64,000 bases of DNA. Origin: Heliocidaris tuberculata (taxonomy: Eukaryota; Echinodermata; Echinoidea; Camarodonta; Echinometridae). The notes under the pieces are model-generated. The model was given only the letters and a program-made list of their open reading frames with translations. It ran no database searches and was not told the origin of the DNA. The translations under genes and the position numbers were made by a program. The stretch is from positions 8,845,749 through 8,909,748 of the forward strand of contig CM046850.1 in NCBI GenBank assembly GCA_025618425.1, in the 5' to 3' direction. Shown here one piece after another: positions 24,714 through 37,074 of the stretch. Numbering within the stretch: the first letter of the stretch is position 1; the number at the start of each line of letters is the position of its first letter.

Positions 24714-24984
24714 TGTACATGTACATGTATTGTTTATGTACAGTGTACATGTACATTAAATGCATAAAATTATACCATTGACAATGCACTTTATGTTGGA
24801 AGCACTGTAATCAAATTTCTTTGCCATTGGAAAGTTCATTATCCTCTGTATGAGTAAATGTGATATAAACGCATGCACTCTCCATGTGCAAAGCCATTCA
24901 CCTTTATGATTTACATGCACATGCATACATGTACTGTGCTGTATCATAAATGTGCTTATGTACATGTACATGTACATGTACATG
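24714..24984. repeat. (TACATG)n self-complementary repeats
   Basis: Runs of TACATG at 24714-24756 and 24957-24984. The hexamer unit makes self-complementary TACATGTA/GTACATGTAC stretches. Similar short runs recur through the intron (for example 39148-39172, 41993-42004 and 59345-59360). Confidence 0.85.
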
Positions 24985-25498
24985 TCTATATTAAAGTGGT
25001 GTATATCCATAGGCTTAGCTGATTCAACAGTGCTGTTGGGTAACCTCCTTTTTGGCTGGATGCCCTTCTATCGAAGGCCATGCCTGTTACAGAAATTTCC
25101 TGTTACACAGTCAGTGATATGGCCATTACAGGGGGACAGAGATAGATCTTGACATTTTGATATGGTGAATAGGGAAAGCTCCCTGGCTTTGATATTTTAA
25201 TGCACGTCATGTACAAAGTACTTGGCTGTGCATGGACATGAAGATTAATTAATTCTGTAGTCCTATCCATTGACTTTGATGTAGGCCTGTGTACATTTTG
25301 GGTAATACAATTTTATTTTGTTTGTTTGCCGATTTTCAGTCACAGTAGTTTTGACACTCGTGTTCAGTAAATATTATTTTCTTTAACCAGCATAACCCAT
25401 TAATGTATAAATGTTTTCTAGTTAATCTCTTTCTATCTTGAGATGTTTTGAGCTATTGCTGCAGACTTTCATCTTAATGATGTTTAAACAAAGAAGGT

Positions 25499-25519
25499 GG
25501 GGGGGGGGGGGGGGGGGGG
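25499..25519. repeat. Poly(G) run, G21
   Basis: 21 consecutive G on the + strand. Confidence 0.9.
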
Positions 25520-25853
25520 AGGCAAATTGCTTTCAGTCGAATCTGTTTTTTTCCTTTTCACTCCTACATGTGCATGAGGTACATTTATATTGTAGAAATC
25601 TTAAGTTTGCTGCAACTAGAATGCCAAGAGAATTACCGAATACATAATGATTTAACCAAGTTTTTGAGTCTGACCGCCACATTTTTTGAATGCCTTTAGA
25701 AGAAGATTTATGAATATAAAGTATTAGTGCAGCCCCAAGATAATTTATGCCTGGTGTGTCAATTGAGAAAATATGTAAGACCTCCAGTTTTGACCTTTTC
25801 CCAAATTTACAAGTTTTTAATGCCTACCCTTTTTTGATATAGAAAGAGATGAG

Positions 25854-25856
25854 AGA

Positions 25857-25908
<52 letters not shown>
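25854..25908. repeat. (GA)n tract ending in G7
   Basis: About 48 bp of GA dinucleotides followed by seven G. Confidence 0.9.
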
Positions 25909-25909
<1 letters not shown>

Positions 25910-27503
25910 TATATTTAGTCTTTTTTAGTAGGAAAATTTATGTATAGGTCATCCCCACTGCTCTATAAATGCATTGTGGTAGTAACCCAAACTAGGCCTT
26001 GGGGCTATGTGCCCCGCCCCTTTTGATTGTTACCATCATACCACCAGGGGCTTAGTTGGTTGTGAGCAGTACTGCATGCTTGGGTAACTGCAACCTCAAC
26101 CCTACCCCACCCCTCATTTTAAAGGTACATACTTGTAGGTGATGTTTCCATGTGTATAATAGATCTACAGTAAATTATGCTTAGATATTTGCTTGAATGA
26201 CAGGTAGAGAAAAATTGTGCTAAAAGAAAAGAAGATAATTTGAACTAGAGTTAACTGACATACTTTCCAAACATTTATAATTCAAAGTTTGATTTATATA
26301 ATTTGTATTCTAATGTTGCTTGAGCAGGTATCAATATAGGCATATTGTTTGATATATGGATTTCAATGCATACAACAGTTTTGTTTTGCTGTACCTTTTG
26401 CAAATATTTTATTACACATGTGTGTTATAGGCCTGTGCAGGCTACAGTATACATATTCAAGCCAAAGAAAAAAAAAATCCTTTGTGTTTTTAAAATATTT
26501 TTTTCCAAACATGATCATACTTGTATCTTCAAACAAAAGTTTGTTAGGTTAATTAATATTTTGTCATTTTTGTACATGTACATACATTAGGTTTGTAATC
26601 CTAAAATAATTGTTTATAAGCCTGCAATACGGTACCAGTAAGCCTAAATTCATGTGTACGTACAACATGGGTGTAGTTACTTATCCCATTATAGTATACA
26701 TGTACATGGAGGACCATAAAATATTTAGTGTCCTAATAAGTACCAATTATGTATATTTTACAGTGTTCAGCACAGTGGCGTAACGAAAGCTGTATTTGCA
26801 AATGTTTGTCATAGTTCCTAGAAGCTGGTCTAGACCATAATATTAATAATAATACACTTAAAATGCATGTGGGACAGAATATAAACCATTGCCACTTCAA
26901 GTATATGTAGACAGTGATGAGAATGGCAGAGAAACTGAGCTAGTCTGCTCCTTAAGGCACTTTGACAGACTTTACCAATGACACAAACATTTATACCACA
27001 GTAGCCCAGGCTTCAATTATACATTACATAATGTTGAAAATTTTCTGACCCTACAAAATATATTTCCCTTGTGGTATACATTATATGGTTTTCATTTTGA
27101 TCCAATTTAATTTTTTCTTTTTTCTCAGGGTAATATCCATGAAAATATGAAAAATTTGTTTTATTGCAATTTTTGACTTTTTGTTATCGTTGTAGGACTT
27201 GAGATTAAGATAGACTCCCCTCCCCCCTCGAGAATGCACTTGTTTTCAATACTTATAGGAGTTATAGCCTTTAAAGTTTAATCTTTCTCAGCTCCGTACC
27301 TACACTACTTGGGCCTACATACAAATACGAATGATGCATTATTTTATTGAAAGGACTGTAAGCGAAGACTAGGAGTGGGACGGGTTGAAGAATGCTGACT
27401 TGTGTAAGAGTGGATGTATATCTTGCGAATTGATAATCCATGACATGACAGTGCCACAGTTTGTCACATCATGTTGAAAGAGACGGCTTCAAGTACAGTT
27501 CGT

Positions 27504-27572
27504 CTGTTGACAGCCAGAAGGCCGTTACCTCTGCAGCGAAAGGGCTTGAGTTAAAGCCCTTTTGGCTCTCAG
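27504..27572. repeat. Short hairpin with GCCAGAAGGCC arms, copy 2
   Basis: CTGTTGACAGCCAGAAGGCC is mirrored by AAGCCCTTTTGGCTCTCAGG, with a smaller nested inverted repeat AGGGCTTGAGTTAAAGCCCT in the right half. It resembles the hairpins at 24358 and 60942. Confidence 0.6.
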
Positions 27573-27850
27573 GTGATTTAATATAATTGGCATATTTAGC
27601 TTGTGAATTGAGAAATAAAAAAGAAATTGGGGGAGGGGGATTGATGTACATGTAGATAGGGAAGCATCTAGTCAATATTTGTTTTTTTTCCCCTAAAAGT
27701 ACATGCATACATTATAAGTGCAGTGTAAACAAGTGACATCTGGGAAAATTAAATTGAGACAGTGACTGAATCATCATTTTGTCGGAGCATTTATACATTT
27801 TTGTCAGAGGACTCAGTACATGTATTCTCTTGCATACATGCCCTCAAATC

Positions 27851-28554
27851 TTAAAGGAGAATGAAACCCTGGAGAAAAATCAATTTTAATAAAAAGAAAG
27901 AATAGAGAGAAGCAATTTAAAAAAAGTTCCATCAAAATCGGTTAATGAGAAAGTTATGAAAGTTTGAAAAGTCTCAATTTACTTTCTATGGCGATCCTCA
28001 AACTGGCAATGTTGCTTCAAAGTGACAGGTTTAGTATATGTAGTACAATTCTCCATATGTTTTGTACACAAAATTTCATATTTTCCCATTATCTCTCAAG
28101 GTGCAGCTTGTCTCCTTAGCTCAAGATATATCATGGGAAAATGTATTTGACACAACATATGTAGCCCTTTTCAGGGCTCTTATTCCTTGAAAGAATTACA
28201 TGGTGTAACCCTGAAAAACTAAACCTACAATTCAGTTTCTCCACCATGAAAGTGTCGCTGACACTTCACTAAACATATGTAGAGTTCACAAAAAGGCAAA
28301 CAGCATCTTTAGAGTTAATGGAGAAAATATGAAAATATGTGTACAAAACATATTGAGAGTTGTACTACTAAACCTGCTATTTTGAAGCAACATTGCCAAT
28401 TTGAGGATTGCCATAGAAAGCAAATTAAGACTTCAAACTTTTATAACTTTTTCATTTCGTAACCGATTTTGATGGAACTTTTTAAAAAATTGCTTCTCTC
28501 CACTCTCTCTTTTCATTAAAATGGGTATTTCCCCAGGGTTTCATTCTCCTTTAA
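27851..28554. mobile_element. Foldback MITE, family B, copy 2, carrying an insertion
   Basis: TTAAAGGAGAATGAAACCC at the left is mirrored by GGGTTTCATTCTCCTTTAA at the right. The arms align with the family B copy at 16696 (shared blocks include ACTTTCTATGG.GATCCTCAAA and the internal CATATGT word). It is 704 bp rather than 587 because of an inserted piece near the loop (28165-28282). Confidence 0.85.
28165..28282 (+). mobile_element. 107-118 bp insertion with a histone-type stem-loop
   Basis: The 11-mer AACATATGTAG occurs at 28154-28164 and again at 28272-28282, and family B copy 1 has a single related CACATATGTCGAG at the same place. The intervening sequence is therefore an insertion with target duplication. 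At its left edge AGCCCTTTTCAGGGCT (28163-28178) forms a 6-bp stem with a TTTC loop, as in replication-dependent histone mRNA 3' ends. Eight bases further, CTTGAAAGAAT (28186-28196) resembles the U7-binding downstream element. A third hairpin, AAGTGTCGCTGACACTT, lies at the right. The insertion class is unknown. Confidence 0.55.
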
Positions 28555-29487
28555 TTCTGGGCCCTCAATTTTCGAAAATTAAACAGGGGCCTAGGTAATT
28601 CGCACTTTTTTTTTTCCAGACTCCACGTGAAAAAGAGCTAACTACATGTAGTCTAGAAATAGCCTTGATGCCAGTCTTTCACAACAACAAACAAGAACAA
28701 AACTCTCTCAAATTTTTGTTGTTGTTCATTGTGTTAGCAAGTTTTGATTACAAATGACTTAAGGGCCTGGACATGAAGGTGTAGGCATTTTTAAGAGGAA
28801 TACTGCCACTGAGTGTACAGGATTACATGTATACTCGAAACATCCATTTAAATAAAAATGTATTACCAGTAGTTGAAGCTAATTATTAATAATCTTTACC
28901 TTGGAAATACACTTGATACTAAAAATAACAGTAGACCTTCTATGTGTATTGTATGCAATTGATAGCAAAAGTGAAACAAAACTGATATGGTGTTGCTTCT
29001 ATTCTCACAGCAATGTACATGTGAACTTACACGTAATTGATGTGAGGAAAATAGAATTCTTGGAAAGATTATGAGCATAAAATTATGATAAAAGCTAATT
29101 GTAGTATTACAAAATATAGACATGACATAAGTTTCGACATGTAATATCTGAATAAAGTTCAGATACTAGTGGTTATGTTTAAGACGATTTTGTGCATGCA
29201 TTGTACCCGTACACACATGTATGTTATGTATTGCAGATCATATCTCGTAGTTGTTGTGGCCATATTGTGGGTAAGTGTTGATGATTTGCCATTGGGCTCG
29301 AATGACGTCATTTCTTCTCGATGCGGAAGAGCTATTAAGGTACCAGCTGTGGGTTTTTAGAGATCACCCGTCGACAGGGACTCCCTTCATTAGTCATCTG
29401 TCTACATTCTACATTTAATTTCAACTGCTTTCAGGATCCTGCTATATTGGTTATTTCCGTCTAAACACATTCATGTTTTCCAGTTGT

Positions 29488-29740
29488 TTTTTTTTTTCTC
29501 TTTCTCTCTGTCTCTTTCTCTTTCTCTCTGTCTCTTTCTCTCCCTCTCCCTCTCTCTCTCTGTCACTTTTTTTCTCCCTCTCACCCTGTCTGTGTGTGTC
29601 TCTCACTCTTTCTCTCCCTCTCTCTGTTACTCTTTCTCTCTCTCTCTCTCTCTCCCCCTCCCTCCGTCTCTCTCTTTCTCTCTCTCTCTCTCCCTCCCTC
29701 CCTCCGTCTCTCTCTGTCTCTCTGTCTCTCTGTCTTTCCC
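29488..29740. repeat. Pyrimidine (TC/CTCC) tract of about 250 bp
   Basis: Almost pure C and T on the + strand with occasional G or A. All open frames through it are low-complexity Ser/Leu/Pro translations. Confidence 0.9.
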
Positions 29741-29943
29741 TTTTGGATGGGTATTCACAGGATACTTGGCAAAGGCGTGAAAACAGTTATAAAGTAACTA
29801 CCGTAACTTTACTGTACAGGCACTTCCTATTCTTACCCAGTATGAAAATTTCACTCAGTGCACCCCCCTCAAAATAATTTAAAAATTGGAACGCAGGTAC
29901 AGTGTATGAATTTATTTGTGTAAATATCTGAAAGAATCTTGTC

Positions 29944-29993
<50 letters not shown>
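29944..29993. repeat. (TA)n microsatellite
   Basis: About 50 bp of TA dinucleotides with one interruption. Confidence 0.9.
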
Positions 29994-29995
<2 letters not shown>

Positions 29996-30210
29996 TAACA
30001 GGCAAGTCCAAGGTATATCCGCATATGTTACCAAGTATTATGCAATTGTGAACATATAAATTGACATAAAAATATCACTTTACCTGATATTTTATCTGAT
30101 CCAAGCTCCAGGAGAGCTCTCAGCTTCATACAGTCATCAGATATACATGTATACTAAATCTTAGATGCAGTAAAATGTAGGACAAAATAGGATGGTCCTG
30201 CCTTAACAAC

Positions 30211-30414
30211 TTAAAGGGAAATCCAACCTTAATAGCAAGTTGCTTTGAAAGAAAGAGGAAAAATCAGAGAAGCAGATTGGTGAAAGTTTGAACGAAATCG
30301 GACAAGCAATAAGAAAGTTATGAATTTTTGAAAGTTGTAATCACTATGCATATGGGAATTTCAAATTGGCCGACTAGGTAATCATCTCATTACCAAGGTT
30401 GGATTGCCCTTTAA
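30211..30414. mobile_element. Foldback MITE, family A, internally deleted copy
   Basis: TTAAAGGGAAATCCAACCTT at the left and AAGGTTGGATTGCCCTTTAA at the right match the two ends of family A. It is only 204 bp, about one third of copies 1 and 2, because most of one arm and the centre are missing. Orientation is inverted relative to those copies. It shares its right TTAA with the next element. Confidence 0.8.
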
Positions 30415-30685
30415 AGGGGAAGTCCACCCTGATTACAAATTGGTTTTAAAAGATGCAGAAAATTAAAAGAAACAGATCAGTGAAGGTTTGAGCAAAATAT
30501 GAGGAATAAGAAAGTTATGAATTTTTGAAGTTGTCATCAGTCATTGAACATAAATTTTCAACTCTGTGATGTATCTTGCAAGCTCTCCTTCCATTCGCCC
30601 TTTGTTGAAACTTTCACGATTCTGTTTCTCTCATTTTCTGCTTTTATTCAAATCAACTAAATTCCAGGGTGGACTTTCCCTTTAA
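30411..30685. mobile_element. TTAA-flanked MITE, family D
   Basis: Left TTAAAGGGGAAGTCCACCCT and right AGGGTGGACTTTCCCTTTAA are inverted repeats of about 20 bp, with weaker symmetry further in (AGAAACAGATCAGTGAAGG against TTTCACGATTCTGTTTCT). It is 275 bp and abuts the preceding family A copy with one shared TTAA. Confidence 0.8.
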
Positions 30686-30896
30686 AAGGATAAGAGAAAT
30701 GGGCAAGATTCACTTATTTTGTCAAAAAAGAATAAAAAGAAAAAAGGAAAATAACAACATTGTTTCTCTTCGTATTTTCAAGGAGTGGTCACTTTAATAA
30801 AGATGATCATTTTGTTTGCAGACAGGATTTATTTTTCCAGACGATTTTGCTTGTGGATTTGTTTCACCATAGCACTTCTTATGAAATCTCATTAAA

Positions 30897-31343
30897 TTGA
30901 CCCAATCTCACTGAAAAGAACATGCAGTAGACACAGAAATGGGTACATTACATGTGGGACAGCACACACATGCAGTTTGCAGGCACAAACCCTGGTCAGT
31001 CGTAAAAGAGTGCCTGCACTGTAAGACTACCATAGGCCGTGTACTATAGCTGCTCCTGACACGACCAGAAGGGAGCTGAGTTAGGCTTCTCTCAAGACAC
31101 AATGATTTTCTGATAAAGTGTCAAATTAGGGTCTGTGCTTGCAGACTAACACGCATTTGGCATGAATGTTTGGCCTTAACACTTCAGATATTTCTCATCA
31201 TATTTTGAATAGGAGGGCATTTGAAGAGCAATCCTTTTTCAAGGGAACATATCTACTATAATGTCCCTCCAAACTGACATAAAAGGAATGGGAAAGCTTA
31301 CAAATTACTTTTCACCTTTCCCAGAACTTAACCTTCTCTTTAA
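30897..31343 (-). mobile_element. MITE, family E, copy 3, 5' incomplete and interrupted
   Basis: Matches the copy at 23082 from TTGACCCA.TCTC.CTGAAAAG to the right-hand AACTTAACCTTCTCTTTAA, but lacks the outer left part. It is split by a family G element (30973-31148) inserted between the CACACACATGCAG and GCATTTGGCATGAATG portions. Confidence 0.7.
30973..31148 (+). mobile_element. MITE, family G, copy 1, nested in family E
   Basis: Begins AGTTTGCAGGCACAAACCCT and ends AGGGTCTGTGCTTGCAGACTA; these ends are inverted repeats at about 17 of 21 positions. It interrupts an otherwise alignable family E copy, which proves that it moved. No coding capacity. Confidence 0.7.
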
Positions 31344-32093
31344 GACTGATTAAAACTTTTTCCAAGCAGATAGGATTGAGCATCAGCTATATTGAACATG
31401 AAATGCAAGGGAAAACGGATTACATTTGTCACAGCAATCAGCATAGTTTTACATTGGAAGTCGATCTACATATTACACAGATAAACCTCAGCAGACATCT
31501 ATAATTAGAAAGGATACATGTAGCAACAGTGAACACAACGTCATGTTTTTTTTCTTCTCAAATCTGATGACTAAAACAACATTGTGAACTTTAAAAAAGG
31601 GTACAACTTGTACTACACAACCTATGGAATTAGACATTGCACTTTTATACTCGGAATTGCACATAATTTGCCAAATGGTCTTGCATGTATGTATTCTGTG
31701 TACTCCAGCAAATGTCAACTTTGTATTCGGCCTGTTTTGTTTATTTCCCCTGACTGCCAATAGTACAGTGGAACCCTGACATCTGGAAACAATATCGCCA
31801 ATTGTTCTGTGTAGAATTTAAAATGCTCAGAAGTAATCAGATGCCGGTATTGCATAGCAGTGTAAAACATACTTTTTTGTTCACCAGAACTCATTTGAGA
31901 TTTCTTCTAGAAAACATGCGCAGACTTCCACACAGCAATTTGTAAGTTTTTTTCAGTTTTTTCAGAGCTCATTTGTTGAAATTTTCCCAAGCTCTATAAA
32001 CAGTTTGTATTGTCGTGTGAACTGAAACATATTTCTGGGTAAATCCAATTTTGTCACATGTGCTACTAACCACATCTTAAGATTTAACAATAT

Positions 32094-32242
32094 CTGGGCC
32101 CTGTTTCATAAAACTTGTTATGATTAACTGCCTCATTTCTATGACAAATTTGCTTTCAGCCAATCAAATTCAAGGATTTCAGTAGCTTATAACAATTATT
32201 GCAACTTATTATTGATAACAAGTTTTATGAAGCGGGGCTCAG
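32094..32242. mobile_element. GGGCCC-ended MITE (family P)
   Basis: CTGGGCCCTGTTTCATAAAA at the left, TTTTATGAAGCGGGGCTCAG at the right, and the shared interior word CAGCCAATCAAATTCAAGG. 149 bp. Confidence 0.8.
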
Positions 32243-33435
32243 ATCATTGTATGAAGTTAGTAGTACTATACTGTAGCTTGGATCAGACCAAATATGAAGT
32301 GAAATGACACATTTTATATTAATTTATGTTCATAACTCCACAATACATGGTAACTTGTGGGACGCTAAATAATCAGATACCTTGAGACATCTACGTTGGT
32401 TCAGTCAAGCCTGCTTTGGCAATCACCTGTATAGAAAGACCGCCAGTCTCAGAAAAGACCACCATTTTTGTTTCTCTTGAACAGTGTTTCTCATTGAAAT
32501 GTGTGTTTAAAGGAACCTGTACATAAAGACCACCTGATCATAAAGACCACTTTTCTTGTCTTCCTTGAGAGGTCTTTATACAAGTTTCACTAAAAGTAAT
32601 GTCCATGTACACACGCACATGTACATACATTGTATGCCAAAGCTGTGATGTGAAATGGTTAGGGCAGCATACATGTGTGTTTCTGAGAGAGAGGAAGCAA
32701 GAAATCTGTTCATGCTCAACATACAATTTAGATTCAAGAGCAGATAGAGAAGTTCAAGGGGTCAATGCTTGCTTCTAACAGCTTGCATTTGCTGATTGAA
32801 ACGTGTCAGTCTTGGTATGCAGACAGCATCCTGGAAACTCTGAAACATCCCCATTTGTTCAGACCTGGGATACTATGTTTGTTTGTTTGTTTGTTTTTTA
32901 TACAATACATGTATATCTGTAGATGCATACATGACATTGATATATGACTCCCACCCACCTTTTCAGACATGAACAACTTTTTTTTTTTTTTGGGGGGGGG
33001 GTTTAATTTTTTTTTGTTTACAATAATTCTATAGGTCCTAGATATTTGATAAATTCATTTGAATTTTCCTGTGTGAAGGCACTGTCAAATATCCTATGAA
33101 GAACATAAAGCAAAGTAAGGGTTTCTCTATGGATAATGTTTCCTGTGAGAACCTGAAAACTGACAATTTATAAGCGTTGTATACATGTAGGTTTAGAATT
33201 GTACACTCGCGTACTTTCCTTGCACCTAAGCTTCTTTTCCCAACACTTTTTATACAACATTCGTCCTGTGCATTTATGTTTGGCCCTTTCGCAATACAGT
33301 CTTCTTTTTCCCGTTATATTCTCGTACTAATGGCCCTACATTCGAAGAGTACGATTTGGGGTTTCCATGCTCTGCTGACGATTGCTTCACTGTAAATTTC
33401 CAATATGAATGAACCAAATTTCTAACTTGGACCAA

Positions 33436-33600
33436 ACACTAAACCGAATCCTATTAAATCCTAATCCTAACACTAACCCTAACCCTAAACCTAAATCTAA
33501 AACTAACCCTATTAAATTCTAATCCTAACCCTAACCCTAACCTTGACCCTATCCCTAATCCGAAACCTAACCTCAAACCTGATCGCAACCCTAACACTTA
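33436..33600. repeat. Degenerate interstitial CCCTAA-like array
   Basis: About 165 bp built from CCTAA and AACCCTAACCCTAA words with many variants (CCTAATCC, CCTAAACC). The C-rich strand is on +, opposite to the array at 23519. Confidence 0.8.
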
Positions 33601-36600
33601 CCCAATATATTTGACAAAAGAAAGTCCCAAGCTAATTTGGGGTCGCCGACCTTACATAAGTACAAAGCTGCTTTCACACGTGAGGGTAACTTCTGCATTG
33701 TTGTGGTCACCAGTCAGTGCATCTTCATGAGCTCTGGAGATTCTTAGATATCTCTGGATCTACATGTAATGCCCTTCTTACAGTGAAGCACAACTCTTAT
33801 AAGCTTTCTAGTCACAACAAAAGGAATTAAAATAAATCGACCTGAAATTGTAATATGTGGAAAAGGATTTTTTCTGTACTATTTGAGCAACATAACCGTA
33901 GTTGTAGGCTCCAACTTGCAAAGAACTTCTGGACAGTTGAGTGGTCTATGTGTGGACAGAGGGGTGTAGAGACCAGCAGAAAGTACTGGATGTACTGTTG
34001 CATGAACTTTTGACCTGTGTGCAAAGGGTTCTATCAGAGCAGTAATCTTCTCCCTGGCTGATAGGGAAGAATGCGAACTTGATGGGTGGCAGGGGAAGCT
34101 TGTCTTCCAGAAAGATGCTCCTCTCGGCGGAAAAAAGTCCCTGAAGCCAAGTGTGATTGTACACGTACATGTAGGTCTAAATTGTACATTACCTCTAGCT
34201 AGGTTCATATGACAGTCCATAAACATGTAAGTTTAGCTTGTGGTTTTAAATTTGTAGTTTTGGGAACAGCAGGTACTTGAATTTATAAACCGCAAGAGAT
34301 CTTATAAAACTATAATCAGTGGAGGATCCTCAATCAAAGTTATATGCCACAATTAACTTTGAGGTTTTGCCATACTATAGTTACGATTGACCTCAACAAC
34401 TGCTTACTCGGCTTGTAGTTTAAAATTGCGAGCAGTCATTTTTTATTGCATTGTGAACTTGCATACGTGTTAGTGAATTGTTTAAAATTTTGAGGTTTCG
34501 ATAACATAAAGTTTAAAACTACGATGATATAGTGCGAACAAAGCTGATGTTCGACTCTGCCTCAAGTTATTTCTGGATGACTGACCTTCCCAGGATATCC
34601 TTGTTTTGAAGGAAGGCGCATTAGAGAATATGAACTACTACATGTAGCTACCGTTAGCAACAATAACAACAACAAAAGAGAGAAGATGAAGAATTAAAAA
34701 AAGGAAAGAAATGTGTTTGTAAAGGAAGGTCAAATCATGTACATGTACATGTAGATGTATGGCACTTTTAAAACACGAAATTCCAAAAGATCTCCTGTGA
34801 ACAGAAAATAATTTTTTCACTGATGTGATCTGTTCAGGGATAGTATATGTACTTTGCAAAGAGATTGAATTGTATGCAGCAGAGTGTTGATTTTAAGCAG
34901 GTTCCTTGTATTTTAATCTATTCAGAACTTTCCTTGATGGCTGTCTAGTCTTGGTAAGTTTATCTTGCAAAACTTGCTCAGTTGTTGAAGGGTAATTTGG
35001 AAGTCTCATAAAGAGGCTTTTGTCCTTGCAGCAACTTCGTATGTATTGGTACCACTAAACCAGGACTTTAAAAAGTATTCTGTCCTTTATCAATATAATG
35101 AAAGATGTGCATATAATGTAATAGCAGGTCTTTAATGCTACAAGCGTAGAGATACATACATCCTTTGAGGTAAACAATACACATGAGGCTGATATATTCT
35201 GGAGTTCAGCAATAACGGTATAATATTATACTGTGGGACACTTTTTTCGATGATGCAAGGAATTGCGGACCTACTCCTGCAAATGGCATGGTCAGCAGTG
35301 TTTTAAGCCATGGGAAAAACCTACTTCGTGCTGCGCTCAGCTATGGCATCCCAGCCTGCTCAACAGTCTACTCTCCTGCAGACCTCTTGTCAATTCCTAG
35401 TCAGATTTGTCCATGTACAGTGCTCCGCAAGGAATTTTGTACTGGGGTAGTTTTAAGGATATGAGAGGGTCCTGCTGTGTGTTCTTATTAAAGAATAGTT
35501 TTGAAATACGACGGGTGCAACTGTAAAGTAGAGGATTTTTGTTCCCTCTGATTTGATTTTTAAAAAAGTCATACAAGCCTTGAATTGAGACCAGGTGCTG
35601 TTTACGTCCAGTAACAGTATCAAAGGCCTTGCAGAATTCACAGAAACTTCTATGAACAGGTTGTCAAAGTTTTTTCATTTCCAATCTCCCTCCTGAATAG
35701 TGGATTTCTTCGACCTGAACCATGAGAGCTGGGAGGTTATCATGGCATTTTGTGGAGGAATGCAGTGTGCATTGGGTACAATACAAGTTCTCAGCCATTC
35801 TATTTCTACACTTACATCTATAGGCAGATTTTAGTTGAGAATGTGCTTACATGTAGTACGGGATGGTATGTGCATTACATTGTTCTCATTGTGGATTGCA
35901 TTGTTGCCATTGTAGATGTCTGAGCCTGGATTAAGTGGATTACACAAAAATATTTTCCGCCTGCCTGATAAAGGAATGCATGGTAAAAAAGATTTTATAT
36001 TTTGTAAAGAAATGGTGTGATACTGTGATACGTGTATTTACTTTGGAGAGTCAGCTGGTGTTTTGTGGAAAATTAGATGTATCTCTTTGAGCTTTGGAAT
36101 TCGTATTTATTTGTGAAAGTTCTCACTTATCAGGGTTGATAAAAGATGCATGTTCAATGCTGTGTTGATGAGAATATACTTTTAGATTTTATATTTCTCA
36201 TTATTCTGTCAGAAAGTTATACTTAGACTTGGGTCAATACAGGTAGGCCTGCATGTGCAAAGAATCATCTACCCAAGTATATTTGACTACAACAGCTGTT
36301 CTGTGTGGAACTATCATTCATTCACGAAGACAACTGGGCACTTCAAGTTCAAATGTTGTGGTGTCCATACTCACTGTGTCCTGTCCTCTAATGATATGCT
36401 TACAATTGCAAACAGTTGTGCATGTGAAACTATTTAGCATGTAAAACCATGGTTTGTGAAACCGTGGACCTGTGTTGACATTGAATCGGAAATAGATTCT
36501 ACATCTATAGAGCAGGTCAGGTGGTTTGTGAACCATCCAACCTGGTACCAGAAGGAAGTTCTCAAACAGTGCATTTCCGTATAGGAACATTTACCTGAGC

Positions 36601-37046
36601 ATATGAGATTTATTGAGCCAAAGTCAATGTCTCATGTACATTTAGGCCTCAACAGTATTGAGCCTAAAGGGCTGGCCACATTTGTCTGATAACAATAAAG
36701 TATGCACTTGTAAAATGTACCTATAACGATGATGATAAGAGTGGTCACACATTACCAGTAAAATCGATGGGGTTCTGTCAGTCAAGTACGATGGATACTG
36801 CCCACATGATTCTTAGCCACTAGCGTCACTTCGAAGGAGCAAAAATGACCGACTCTCAGAAAATATCGGTGAGATCTGTATTGGAAAAAAATCGGTGGCT
36901 GAGCTGTTCAAACAACATACATGTAGATGATAAAACCGGTAAGGGAGGCTCATTACCAGACATCGGAAAAGTCTGACCTACGTGTACAACAAAGAATTTC
37001 TATTCATTTTCCACATAAATGCTGCTTGAGGTTTTTGGCAACGATT

Positions 37047-37074
37047 TATCGTTATCGTTATCGTTATCGTTATC
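37047..37074. repeat. (GTTATC)n microsatellite
   Basis: Four to five hexamer units ATCGTT. Confidence 0.85.

Noticed and set aside
29473..29877. Ser/Leu/Pro-rich open frames in all three + frames
   Set aside because: Direct translation of the pyrimidine tract at 29488-29740.
33436..33600. True telomere or chromosome end
   Set aside because: Array is short, degenerate and flanked on both sides by ordinary intronic sequence.
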